Shown here: piece by piece, positions 24,431 to 33,721 of the stretch | Layout: the number at the start of each line of letters is the position of its first letter | Numbering within the stretch: position 1 is the stretch's first letter | DNA from: Cololabis saira | Taxonomy: Eukaryota > Chordata > Actinopteri > Beloniformes > Belonidae | DNA length: 64,000 nucleotides | Assembly: GCF_033807715.1 (NCBI RefSeq) | Contig: NC_084601.1 | Location: forward strand, 16,422,690-16,486,689 | Direction: 5' to 3' | Notes under the pieces: generated by a model | The model's input: only the letters and a program-made list of their open reading frames with translations | Told to the model about the DNA's origin: nothing | Database searches by the model: none | Made by a program: the position numbers and the translations under genes

Positions 24431-24513
24431 ACTGAGGGAATCCTTGTTAGTTTCTTGTCCTCCGCTTAGTAATATGCTTAATTCAGCGGGCTGTCTCGTC
24501 TGATGTGAGGTCG
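24431..24513 (-). rRNA. Fragment of 28S rRNA 5' end (pseudogene)
   Basis: Minus strand reads CGACCTCACATCAGACGAG, then AGCCCGCTGAATT, AAGCATATTACTAAGCGGAG, and AACTAACAAGGATTCCCTCA. These are the invariant first about 80 nt of eukaryotic large-subunit rRNA, with a few changes (one T lost in the GAATTTAAGC block, AAAAGAAAC read as ACAAGAAAC). It stops after CCTCAGTA. It is a fragment and not a functional rRNA gene. Confidence 0.9.
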
Positions 24514-24900
24514 TAGACGAAAAAAAAAAAAGGAGAGCGCAGGTGGAGAGCGGGGCGGAGGCGGCCCGGAGGCCGGTCCCCGCCTGGTCTCTCCCCTCCA
24601 GCCCGCGGCTCGGTGCTCGGGTGATTGCCGGGCGCACCGGCGCGGTGAGGGGACGAGCCAGAGCGTCACCCCACGCGTCCGCCGCCAAGATCCCCAAGTG
24701 GATGGGAGCGTGCGCAGTGGTGCGCGGTCAGCGCGGATCCTGAGTCCACCGGCAGCCGCGCCCTCCGCGCCAGCGGGGGGCTGGACGGAGACGGCTCTCC
24801 TTTTTCCTCTCACCCCCGCGGGTGAGAGCTGCTGTTTGGGGGGTGGCGGCTTCTGTGAGGGGTGCGGAGGTCCCCGGGCGGGTCCCGCACGTTGCGACCG
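24514..24900 (-). other. ITS2-like GC-rich spacer attached to the 28S fragment
   Basis: Continuous with the 28S 5' end on its upstream side (minus strand) is a very GC-rich segment of about 390 bp ending TTTTTCGTCTA before the 28S start. This is the position and base composition of the internal transcribed spacer 2. No 5.8S sequence was recognised at the far end, so the copy stops within ITS2. The identification of ITS2 is by position, not by alignment. The 146-codon minus frame here is a GC-driven artefact. Confidence 0.65.
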
Positions 24901-26107
24901 GGCGTCCAAACATGTCACTCACAACACTTCCCCCTTTTCCAAACTTTATGCGAAAATGTGCGGAAATCAAGCGAGCCCCGCATAATCCCTGCATAATCGC
25001 ATATTTAGCGCGGACATATGCAATTATCGCGGGAAATATGCGCCCTTTTAGGAATAAATCTATCCCCGCGTAATCTGCGCCATTTGGCTGATTATGCAAT
25101 GAATTATGCGATCGCGCAATCGCGTTTTTCTGGAGGGCCTAAAAAGGGCTAATAATGAATTTACATCTGACCCAAAAGAGATAAACGTCGTGTTCCACTC
25201 TTTTTATAGGGAGCTGTACAAATCAACGTGTGATTTTGACTCAGAGAAATGTAGGCAATTTCTGAGCAGTCTGGATTTGCCCACGTTAGGGGAACAGGAA
25301 GCAACAGATCTGGGTCGTCCCATATCCTTAAAGGAGCTGGAGACTGCGCTTAGGATGACAAATAAAGGGAAATCGCCAGGTCCAGACGGCATACCGCCAG
25401 AGCTTTTACTACACTTCTGGGATATTTTGGGACCTGTTTTGTTGGAGTCGATCCAATCAGCGGTTAAGAAAGGCTATTTCCCTACTCACACTAACGCCGC
25501 CCTGATTTCGCTAATCGCTAAAAAAGGGAAAGACAAAACTGACTGCTCCAATTACAGACCGATTTCGTTAATTGACTCAGACAAGAAGCTGTATTCTAAG
25601 GTACTGGCATTACGTTTGGAGAGGTACATGGACAGACTAATTCATAAGGATCAGACTGGCTTCATGAAAGGGCGCTTAGCAGCGGACAATATCCGACGCC
25701 TAATACATGTAATTCATGAAACTCAACAATTACAGACTCCATGCGCGATACTGTCACTTGACGCCAAAAAGGCCTTTGACAGGCTCGTGTGGCAGTATCT
25801 GTGGGCGGTCCTGGAGAGATTTGGACTGGGGAGAGGGTTTGTCGACATGATTCGTGTTTTATATGTTAACCCCACCGCCATGATGTCCACGAACGGCTTA
25901 CACTCGAGCCCCTTTCCCATTTTTCGTGGGACCCGACAGGGATGTGGCCTCTCGCCAAGTTTATTTATTCTCTCATTAGAACCGCTAGTCCAACATCTGA
26001 GGGAGAGCCAGGTCATTGCTCCTATTCGGATTAAAGCCTCGTCGCATACCATATCGGCTTTTGCTGACGATGTACTTATCTATTTATCAGACATCGAAAA
26101 GTCAATA

Positions 26108-27771
26108 CCCTCTCTTCAGAGCGGCACCCTGCTCCCCGCCGTGCTCTACGTCAGGTTCAGTTTCTTTGGTCCAGGGAGCTGGGCCTGGGTGAAGAGCTGT
26201 GTTGTGATTCTCACTGCCGCATTCAAAGCATTGCACTTTGGTCTTACAGTATTTGGCAAAATGTGTAGAAGACGCACAACATCTAAAACAAACATTGTTC
26301 TCTTTAAGAAACATTCTGCGTTCTTCAATGGGTTTCTCGCGGAAGGCTCTGCATTTCAGAAGGGGGTGAGGTTTTTTGTGCACTGGGCACAGTTTGTTAC
26401 AGTCCTCTGTCTTTTTTGAATGTCCAAATGACTCATAGCTGGAGTTTGGAAACACCTCTGTTTTATGTACAGACACTCTCGGTCTGTTAAATTTACAGGA
26501 CGGTTTCTCAGGTCTGGGTGTAGGGTCACAGTGAGTCACAAAGTTAAAGCTTGGGTCATTTTTAACAATGGCCTCTTGACTAACAAAATCTACAAAAACA
26601 TGAAATGGGGGGAATGAGACCTGATAATCATGTTTGTATCTTGCACCGACTGAAACCCACTTCTCTTGCAGGTAGAAGGGATGTTTTTGCACCATTGGGT
26701 TTAAACCCCTCGCAGAGCCCAGGAAAGAGAGGCCAGGGAGGTCTCCCTCATCCTTAGCACTCTGGAGCTCCATGACTATGTCACTGAATTTTCTCAGCTT
26801 CACGTGCTCTCTGTTTGTGATCTTTGGAAAATTATCAATTCGTTTGAACAAAGCATCCTCAACTACTTCTGCTGAGCCGTAACACTGGTTGAGTCTCTCC
26901 CAGATCATCTTTAGCCCAGCCTCTGGACGGTTGATGTGTATGGCTCTGATTTGTTCAACATGCTCATCAGATTCTTTACCAAGCCACTTGATCAATAGAT
27001 CCATCTCCTCACTTGCAGTTAGATATAAACCCTCCACTGTGTTCTCAAAAGAGCGTTTCCAAGCTCTGTAATTTTGTGGTTTGTCATTAAACTGAAGGAG
27101 GCCTGTTGCTACAATTTCGCGGCGAGCAAAGTACCTGACAAACTCGCTGAGGTTTCTATCATTGTGTTCACATGGTTTAGATTTGTAGGTGGGGCTGTGG
27201 CAACTGTCTTTTTCTTCTTGACTGTGACTTCCACTATGGCCGGCCAGAGCTGAAAGGGGGGGGAAACAGGCAAGGAAACAGCTGGAATACGGCATCCACG
27301 TGCAGGCTGTTCAGGCCAAGCCCTTGTCTCTGATGATGGTACAAAGTCCACTGGCATGGTATGTGTGAGATGAGCGCCACAAAGTGGGGCAACTATGTCA
27401 CCTGGAGGATTAGCAGATGGTGGTGGCTGTTGCATTTCAGCATTCTCCACAAATGCAGCTTGAGCTACGACATACTTCTCAATCTGGTGCGAACTCTCAA
27501 GAGAGGGGATATCATCTTGGTCATCTATCTGTGATTGAACTGCAGCTTCAAGAACTTCTGCCTCTGCTGCAGCTGAAGCTGCTTCTGATTCGCATTTCAG
27601 GAGCTCAATGGATGCCTCTAATTTAGCTTTTTCCAGTTTTAGACTCACTTCTTTCTGAGCGAAGGTTAGACGAGTCTTTGCTGCCTCTGCTCTTGCTCTT
27701 GCTTTAGTTGCTGCTGAACCAGTTGAAGAACACGAGGCCTGAGATCTTGTCTTGAAAGATTTGGATGACAT
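26108..27771 (-). pseudogene. BEL/Pao LTR retrotransposon gag, truncated and frameshifted
   Basis: Minus-strand coding. The N-terminus (from 27771) is serine-rich then strongly alanine/glutamate-rich and coiled-coil-like (TKARARAEAAKTRL onward). After a frame change near 27250 the conserved BEL gag domain follows (LLQFNDKPQNYRAWKRSFEN at about 27100; EMDLLIKWLGKES). It ends in two zinc knuckles, CFRCCASSTHFAKYC and CFECGSENHNTALH, near 26200-26280. Such gag proteins assemble the retrotransposon particle. The frame ends at about 26108, where it abuts L1 ORF2. Protease, reverse transcriptase and integrase are absent from the window. Confidence 0.88.
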
Positions 27772-27922
27772 GATGGTGTTGACAGCTTCTGGTGAGACAC
27801 TGCCGTAGTAGCCCTGCTTAGCTGAAGCGTAGTGGCGTCTTGGAAGTGTCTGTAGTTAACCAGCTCAGCATTAACTTGTTCGCTGAGATGCCGTCGTTTC
27901 ACTGTTCTGTCCTCAATGCGTC

Positions 27923-28253
27923 TGTTGCATGTATTGACAGGCAGCTAAACACTCGACTCCAAGCAAGACTCTGGGTTTTCTCTTTCCACAGGTTTATTGC
28001 AGAAGCAAAGTGTGAAACTACAAAGAAAAATAAATAACATAATCATGAATATAAAGTTGCCACTTAAGCATAAACATATGATGGCAAAATACAGACAAAT
28101 GTATGAATACATACCGACGATGCAACTCAAACAAGCTGTAAGCTGTAGTCGCCAACACTCACTGGAACCTGACATGTGCTCTAGTTGTTACAGACTCTAC
28201 TTCCTGGATAAAGTTTTCAACATTTGCCAAAACATTTAGCTGCAATCCCAACA
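27923..28253 (-). mobile_element. Probable 5' LTR of the BEL/Pao element
   Basis: On the minus strand the segment begins TGTTGGGATTGCAGC and ends ATGCAACA, with TGTT...AACA ends. An AATAAA signal (CAATAAACCTGTGG) lies about 65 nt before the 3' end, consistent with a short R-U5. The gag start lies about 150 bp downstream, a suitable leader length. The second LTR is missing, so neither the ends nor a target duplication can be confirmed. Confidence 0.55.
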
Positions 28254-28543
28254 TTAGCCAGTAGGAGGCAGTACTGCGACTTTTTAATGTATCATTCAAG
28301 GAAAACATCATCTTTTTAACTTAAACTGTAAATTATATGAACTAAACTGAACATTATACTTACATACTCATAGACAAATATAAATAACATAAAAAAATAA
28401 CGTCACTTACCGCTGACTCGTGTGCAGTTGCCGGGTCCGGGCTGTGGGAACTGATCCTTTTATGAGGGTAAATGTCGATGCCCAACCTCATTTTTACTGT
28501 CCCCCCCGCTGTGGAAACAGCCACCGCTTCTAAACAATGGCTG
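28254..28543. other. Non-coding stretch
   Basis: No features recognised between the BEL LTR and the tRNA-like sequence. Confidence 0.4.
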
Positions 28544-28615
28544 TCCTCGTTAGTATAGTGGACAGTATCTCCGCCTGTCACGCAGAAGACCGGGGTTCGA
28601 TTCCCCAACAGGCGC
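28544..28615 (+). tRNA. tRNA-Asp(GTC)-like pseudogene
   Basis: TCCTCGTTAGTATAGTGGAC, CTGTCAC (anticodon GTC) and the T arm CGGGGTTCGATTCCCC correspond closely to vertebrate tRNA-Asp. The acceptor stem has at least two mispairs (3' strand ACAGGCG against TCCTCGT), and the anticodon stem has a C-A mismatch. An internal promoter is largely preserved: GGTTCGATTCC as B box. No CCA tail or following poly-A is evident. It may be a decayed gene, a retrocopy, or a tRNA-derived SINE head. Confidence 0.75.
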
Positions 28616-28639
28616 CGTGCCATTGCATGGCAGACCACT

Positions 28640-28985
28640 GCTACTAGTTCAACTAGAAAATGGAGAGAAAGAATTTCCCCATTGTGGGAGTACTAAGGGA
28701 AGCTTTCTTTCTTCTGAAGCTCCTGCCGGCCGAGTTGGTCGTGGGTGTGGTTTCAGCAGCGGAGGAGACCGAGGGCGTGGTTTGCATTTTGCTTACGTAA
28801 CGAAAATGCACAAATCTAAACTGCCCGAAGAAACCACATGACACTGGAAGATTCAGCAGGGCGGGTGTACAGACCTTGCAGATTTTCATGGGATTTCATC
28901 TTCCCTGTGTTGACAGGGTGAGGGGAGACCACTTTATATATGTTAAAACAAGAAAAAACGTGTTTTTCATAATAGGTCCCCTTTA
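28640..28985 (-). mobile_element. Fragment of the GACCTATTATG-end DNA element
   Basis: Right end CATAATAGGTCCCCTTTAA is the inverse of the left end at 2510. Reading it on the minus strand aligns over its length with 59480-59700: AAAAACACG, TTTAACATATATAAAG, GTCTCCCCTCA, and GCATTTTCGTTACGTAA. No coding potential. Confidence 0.75.
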
Positions 28986-29655
28986 ACTCTTCGTCTCTGT
29001 TGTGAAGTATCATATATAACTGTCGGCGGTGCGACACTACAGATGGCTAAAGTTCTATGTGACCCCACTCGCATGAATCTCACGAGATATCACGTGAGAA
29101 TCCCGTCTCTTGTTCAAGGGGGGAGGAGGGGGGCGGGGGGGTCACCAGAGGCTGCAGTGTAGCCAAACAACCACCAGGGGGCATCTGTGAGCAGGAGGAC
29201 ACCGCTCAGCCACAGCTGTTGTTGCTGTTACTGTTATAATTATCATTATTACTATTACATCTATTTTACTTCTTTCTCATTTTTTTTCTTCTTTTATCTT
29301 ATTATCTTATTAATGTAGATGGAGGACAACATAAGCTCAGGCTTTCAGTTTAATTATTATTATAAATATTTTGTTGTTTAATGTAGGACACATGTAAACA
29401 ATATTGAAAAAACGACCAAAATAAATACAGTCATTCATATCCACTGCTGCATCCGGAATCTGTTAGCGTCTTTTTCTCCTAAAGCCGCAGTGCAGGGTTT
29501 TTTTTTCGAGAGTAGAAAATAGTTATGGGTCATTGTTGTCGCTCTTTTTTATTCTGGGCAAAAAGATTCTTATAAACCGACATGCCACCATTGATTGTAA
29601 TGATTCGTCAAGGCGTCCCGTTCTTGGGCTGCTCAGAGCTTAGAAATGAAACTCA
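28986..29655. other. Non-coding stretch
   Basis: Contains a purine-rich G tract near 29120-29140. No gene or termini recognised. Confidence 0.4.
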
Positions 29656-29659
29656 ACTG

Positions 29660-29765
29660 TTTGGTGGCGCAGTGGCTTTAGCAGAGGTTCTAAGGATACA
29701 GATCTTCTGTGTTCGCAGGTTTGAATCCCGGCCTGTGCGCTGTGACTCTGTAAATAGAAACGTAA
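29660..29765 (+). repeat. tRNA-headed SINE fragment
   Basis: TGGTGGCGCAGTGGCTTTAG fits an A box and GCAGGTTTGAATCCCGG a B box, spaced about 55 nt apart as in a tRNA-type pol III promoter. The body that usually follows in fish SINEs is missing. Confidence 0.6.
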
Positions 29766-31995
29766 CCTTTTGGACCAATAATTGGGTCTGACAATTTTTA
29801 CTTTACTAATTAACAAATAAATTATATACAATATATACAATAATACATTTTTTTATTAATAATTAATAAGGCTATATATCAGACTCAACCAAACCAGAGC
29901 AAAGTGAGGAAAACCAGGTTGCCAGATTGGGTCCCGTTTTTCAGGTACAGCTCGTTTATTAGCATATGTAGCAGTGCGGTCGTTGATCAAGTAATGCGTG
30001 AAAACCGCGGACATTAGCGAACCTGGCAACCACTCATATTGAGTTTTCATCTCAGAATTTCGAGAAAAGTTTTAATGAAAAATAAATAAATCTGCTCTGT
30101 TTACCAGTGGCGTAGGCTGAAATATTTTTTTGGGTGAGCCAGGACAAAAATGGGTGTGAGATTAAAGTTACATCTTAAATGCCCGATGTTGAGAAGCTCA
30201 CCAGTGATGTCCGAAAACAGAAGTCACATTAAACAGGTAAGAAAACAATCCTGTCATAGGCACATATTTAGTAACAAAGTAGCCTAGCTGTTTTTATAAA
30301 GTGATTTCTGATTTTTGTCAGTATATATTTGGACACTTAGGATTATTATTATGTTCTGTTGCGCAGGTCCGAGGATAGGTCGAGATGGTTGGTTGCGCGT
30401 CAAAAGAGAAGAGGATGCTGCTGCGTTTTACCCTTGCACTGATTTGCTTGGCATTTGCACATAAATCAAACTTACCCGGTAAATAAATCTGATTTCTTTA
30501 TTACGGGAACTCCACTTCGTCTCGAATGCTGCAGGTTTTATTCATAAGACCAACAACGTTTACACTGCACTTTTCCGGCTTAACTAACTTTTCTGCTTGC
30601 TGTTTTCCCAGTCACTCGAACACCGCGTTCCTTCTCCACTCCGCTCTCTCTCTCTCTCTCTCTCTCTCGCTCTCCCACACACGCACACGCTGCCCCGTCC
30701 CTTAAAGGAGCCACGCCACACTTTTAACACTACCTTCCGACGCAGTTGCTGAATGAATTCAGAGTGAATTGAGCATCCCCAACTGAGATGTGATAGTGAT
30801 CACATGAGGTCCACAGAGATTCTTTCTCCGCAAATATCTATATCTATATCTAACTAGTGCAGGAGAAAAAAAAAAGTTCAATTCACCGCAGCATGCGGCC
30901 TCTGGTGCAGCCGAGCTCGGCTGCAGAGCGGCCCGCTGTTGCGCCACGGCAGCACAGACACATGAATGGGAAAGCCGCGGGAGGTCTGCGCTTTGCAGAT
31001 CAGCAGATCAGAATGGGCTTTTTGTATCTTATTATGACAGAAATCTCGAAATTTGGGAGCAAATTTCTTAACAGGTGTAGCTACAACTGTTAGATTTCAT
31101 CTATTAAACCAACATCTTCCTTAATGATTTATTTCAGCCAGCGTAATTCTCAACAGAGCTGCAGGTTTCTCTCCCGGGACGACGGCGCTGGGTTGACCCA
31201 GCGATCGCGTCTGTCCCCCCGGCTGTGAGCTGCTGCTGCTCCCCGGGGGGGCGGCTCTTCTCATCTCCGAAAACGTCCAGTCAAATTTTTTAACAGGCGT
31301 TATTTGGAGCCCCGGTTGGGGATCTTAAAGGTTACTTTTATGCCTGAAAAAATATTAAAACTTAATAAAGTGGCATATTAACAGCGCTACAGCTGAAATT
31401 AAAACAGCTTTTGGCTCTCTGCTTCCTGATCAGGGTAGGGATGAAAACGAGGGGGAGTGGGGGTATAGGGACAGGCACCTGGGCCAAGTGCCCTAGATTT
31501 CAAGTGCCCTAAAATCTCCCCCTTCTTTTTTAGGGGTTAGGGAAGAAAAGAAGGGCGAGTGAAGGGGAATTGGGATTGGGCCTTTGTCAAGCAATTAGAA
31601 AGGAATGCTTGTCTGTCTCAATAGGCCTTTGTCTGAAGTGACAACGACTTATCGCCGTCTAGATTTTTAATTCGCTCCTCAGTATTGGCGATTCCTCTAA
31701 GACTACAAGGGAATCTCAGCTTCCTTTAAAATGTCAAAAAATAAGTGGTCAAATAGGCTATGTACTGTTGTGTTTACATTTCATTGACTATGTATGCGCC
31801 TGAACGTGATCAGCTTAAGTTCAGAATCTTATCACAGTCACAGACGCGACTTCCTTCTCATATGAAGCCATCCTGGTGTGTATACCGTTTCCTCACCTGG
31901 ATCCTCAGTGCTCAGCCATGTCTGCACCGTGTGTCTGCATGTGTGTCTGTGTGTGTGCGGGGAAGGGCATTAATACGTTTTATGTTTATTTGTTT
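29766..31995. other. Mixed non-coding stretch, possible hAT-like start at about 30106
   Basis: A CCAGTGGCGTAGGC sequence near 30105 resembles the common CAGTGGCG start of hAT elements, but no inverted partner was found. A (CT)n tract lies at 30644-30668. A GC-rich patch with CCCCGGGG runs at 31170-31260. AGTGCCC repeats occur at about 31485-31515. No gene was recognised. Confidence 0.35.
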
Positions 31996-32070
31996 TATGT
32001 AAAGCACTTTCTGTTGCATTTTATGTATGAAAGGTGCTTTATAAATAAAGTTTGATTTGATTTGATTCAT
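31996..32070 (+). repeat. LINE/SINE 3' tail fragment
   Basis: Reads TAAAGCACTTTCTGTTGC...AAGGTGCTTTATAAATAAAG and then TTTGA repeats; same family as 57-125. Confidence 0.65.
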
Positions 32071-32180
32071 TCCTGCAGCTTATGAAGCTGAACCTGGAGT
32101 GGGTTGTTCCACTGCAGCCAAACACACCGTCATTGGATAAATGCTCGGGTTTGTCCCTTGCGCAGCAGCTCTGTTGAGAC

Positions 32181-32815
32181 GCATTTTGTAATAACGGAGC
32201 ATTTTGAAATAAACGTCCAAAATGTAATAACTTTGTCATTTCATTTTGTAATAAAGCCGCATTTTTAAATAAACTGCCACATTTTGTAATTAACTACCCC
32301 AACGCATTTTGTAATACATTTTGCAGCCTTATGTAATAAGTTATTACATTTTGAGAAGATTATTACAAAATGCACTTGCAACTTTTTTATTCTCTAAAAT
32401 GTAATAACATGGTGTATTATGTAATAACAATTCTAAAGCATAGTTTATTTGTTTGTCATTGGCCTATATAATTCCAAACTTCAAATAGGAAACTAAAGTC
32501 ATATTTGGAGTGTTATACGTAGATTTATTGGGCTACATAGCTCTAAGGGTAATTGCATAAAAAACAACAAAAGTAACTCTTGTATAAATTCATTGTTAAA
32601 CAAATAACAATAATAGGTATTATTACATAATTCACCATATTATTACATTTCGTAGAAAATAAAAAAAGTTGCAAGTGCATTTTATAATAATCCTCTCAAA
32701 ATGCAATAACTTATTACATAATGTGGCAAAATCTATTACAAAATGGGGCAGTTTATTACAAAATGCAAAATGAAATGAAAAAGTTATTACATTTTAGACA
32801 TTTATTATAAAATGC
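32181..32815. mobile_element. Foldback element with long inverted arms of TTTTGTAATAA motifs
   Basis: The left arm (32181 to about 32425) and right arm (about 32610-32815) are inverse complements over 200 bp or more, roughly three-quarters identical by eye. They share landmarks in order: GCATTTT, AAAATGTAATAACTTT, CATTTCATTTTG, TGTAATAAGTTATT, AAATGCACTTGCAACTTTTT and AATAATATGGTG-like ends. Both arms consist largely of spaced ATTTTGTAATAA units. About 190 bp of spacer carries no gene. No target duplication is clear. This architecture is that of a foldback/long-TIR non-autonomous element. Confidence 0.82.
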
Positions 32816-32829
32816 AACGAGGAATCCTC

Positions 32830-32960
32830 AGCCTCCTGACTCAGCCGTCTGATGTCCCCGCCTCCCCAGCAGGCCCCGCCCCCCCAGCGTCCCCCGACCA
32901 ATCAGTGGTGGAGGGTGATGACGTCAGATGCAGCCTGACTCCCCCCCTCTGTAAAAACAG
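32830..32960 (+). repeat. Fragment related to the TIR element at 43.8-44.6 kb
   Basis: CGTCCCCCGACCAATCA, GATGACGTCAGAT and the preceding GTCTGAT block match 44345-44410 in order. It lacks the termini of that element. The TGACGTCA palindrome is a CRE-type site. Confidence 0.65.
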
Positions 32961-33065
32961 ATCTCATATCAAGTCGTAGTTTCTGCCTCCACCTAGCGGC
33001 TAAGACTGAAAAGTGCAGTTCAAACGAATGCGTGAATCTTGTATCCCGCGAGTGAAACAGCCATG

Positions 33066-33430
33066 TTAATTTAGGACCATCTGTACGTGTTTCAGCAGAG
33101 GAGACTTACATCCAGACAAGATCTTCCTGACGGGTGAGACCACCTTTCCGTGTCTAGATAGCTCTCTAATGATGGACTCGTCAGTGATGAAGGGTGGAAT
33201 GTTGCTCAGAACCACCTTTGTTGCGGGCTGCGACAGCGGCAGCACCTGCACCAAACTCCCACACACCGTGATTCCCGTCTCGATGACTCGGTTCACCTTC
33301 TCCACCTGGTCCAGGAAGATGACCACCGCGTTGTTCATCCGAGCGGCCGATCTCACACTGCTGTGTCCGACTTTCTCCCCCACAGCCAACCCGATCTCCT
33401 CCACGCTGCAGGGGAACCCAGTGCTGATTT
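33066..33430 (-). pseudogene. Tx1/L1-type LINE ORF1 fragment
   Basis: Minus strand encodes a stretch with GFPCSVEEIGLAVGEKVG, ARMNNAVVIFLDQVEKVN, VVLSNIPPFITDESIIREL and LSGCKSPLLKHV. This is characteristic of the RNA-binding part of ORF1 from Tx1-group LINEs in fish (often annotated as zinc-finger CCHC-like). It is open for about 120 codons but is cut at both ends. No ORF2 remains nearby. The upstream Phe/Ser run is translation of an A/G-rich tract. Confidence 0.75.
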
Positions 33431-33632
33431 TAATCCCATGTTCAAGATTAAAAAAAAAAGAGAAAGAAAAAGAAAAAGAAAAGAAAACCCCCAAACCCCA
33501 CAAAAGATACTAAATGTGAAACGATGTGAAACTATACAAATAAACTATGTTAAATCAAATCCCATCCCCATGAAAGTAAATGGAAAAAAAGTCGCCCAAA
33601 CACTCGCACCTCCACCTGCTCACACTCCCAGC

Positions 33633-33635
<3 letters not shown>

Positions 33636-33717
<82 letters not shown>
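33636..33717. repeat. (AG)n microsatellite, about 41 units
   Basis: Perfect dinucleotide array; it creates the Arg-Glu and Leu-Ser frames on the two strands. Confidence 0.98.

Positions 33718-33721
<4 letters not shown>

Larger units (their letters stand above)
24067..25141. mobile_element. TIR element carrying rRNA/LINE cargo, inserted in L1 ORF2
   Basis: Terminal inverted repeats TAGACCCTCCAGAAAAACG and (inverse right end) TAGGCCCTCCAGAAAAACG agree over about 21 bp with one mismatch. A 6-bp repeat AAAAGG flanks it (24061-24066 and 25142-25147). Removing the element plus one AAAAGG rejoins the L1 frame. Both subterminal regions are rich in ATTATGCG/TATGCGG motifs, likely transposase-binding repeats. 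No transposase is encoded. The TAG start resembles hAT, but 6 bp is not the hAT duplication length, so the superfamily is open. The interior holds an antisense LINE tail, 28S start and ITS2-like sequence. Confidence 0.85.
23148..26107 (+). pseudogene. L1-type LINE ORF2 (endonuclease and reverse transcriptase), broken
   Basis: The N-terminal APE endonuclease begins ILSYNVLGLNAKLKR with the catalytic-type IQETHL at about 23262. It is open to about 23520 and then jumps to ILSDHNPLL in another frame near 23550, so the central endonuclease motifs are deleted. A linker region follows to 24066. The 1,075-bp TIR element then interrupts the frame. ORF2 resumes at 25148 with RT motifs SPGPDGIPPELL, NYRPISLI, LDAKKAFDRLVW, GTRQGCGLSPSLF and FADDVLIYLS (about 26060). 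The sequence stops abruptly near 26107, shortly after the FADD block, where antisense BEL/Pao sequence begins. Thumb and cysteine-rich C-terminus are missing. Confidence 0.9.

Noticed and set aside
24431..24513. Genuine 28S rRNA gene or rDNA array
   Set aside because: Only about 83 nt of the 28S 5' end is present, with deletions, inside a transposon and joined to a LINE tail.
24478..24918. 146-codon minus-strand open frame
   Set aside because: It lies in the GC-rich ITS2-like spacer and 28S fragment; the open frame is a product of base composition.
30105..31500. Complete hAT element starting CAGTGGCG
   Set aside because: No matching inverted right end or 8-bp duplication could be found.
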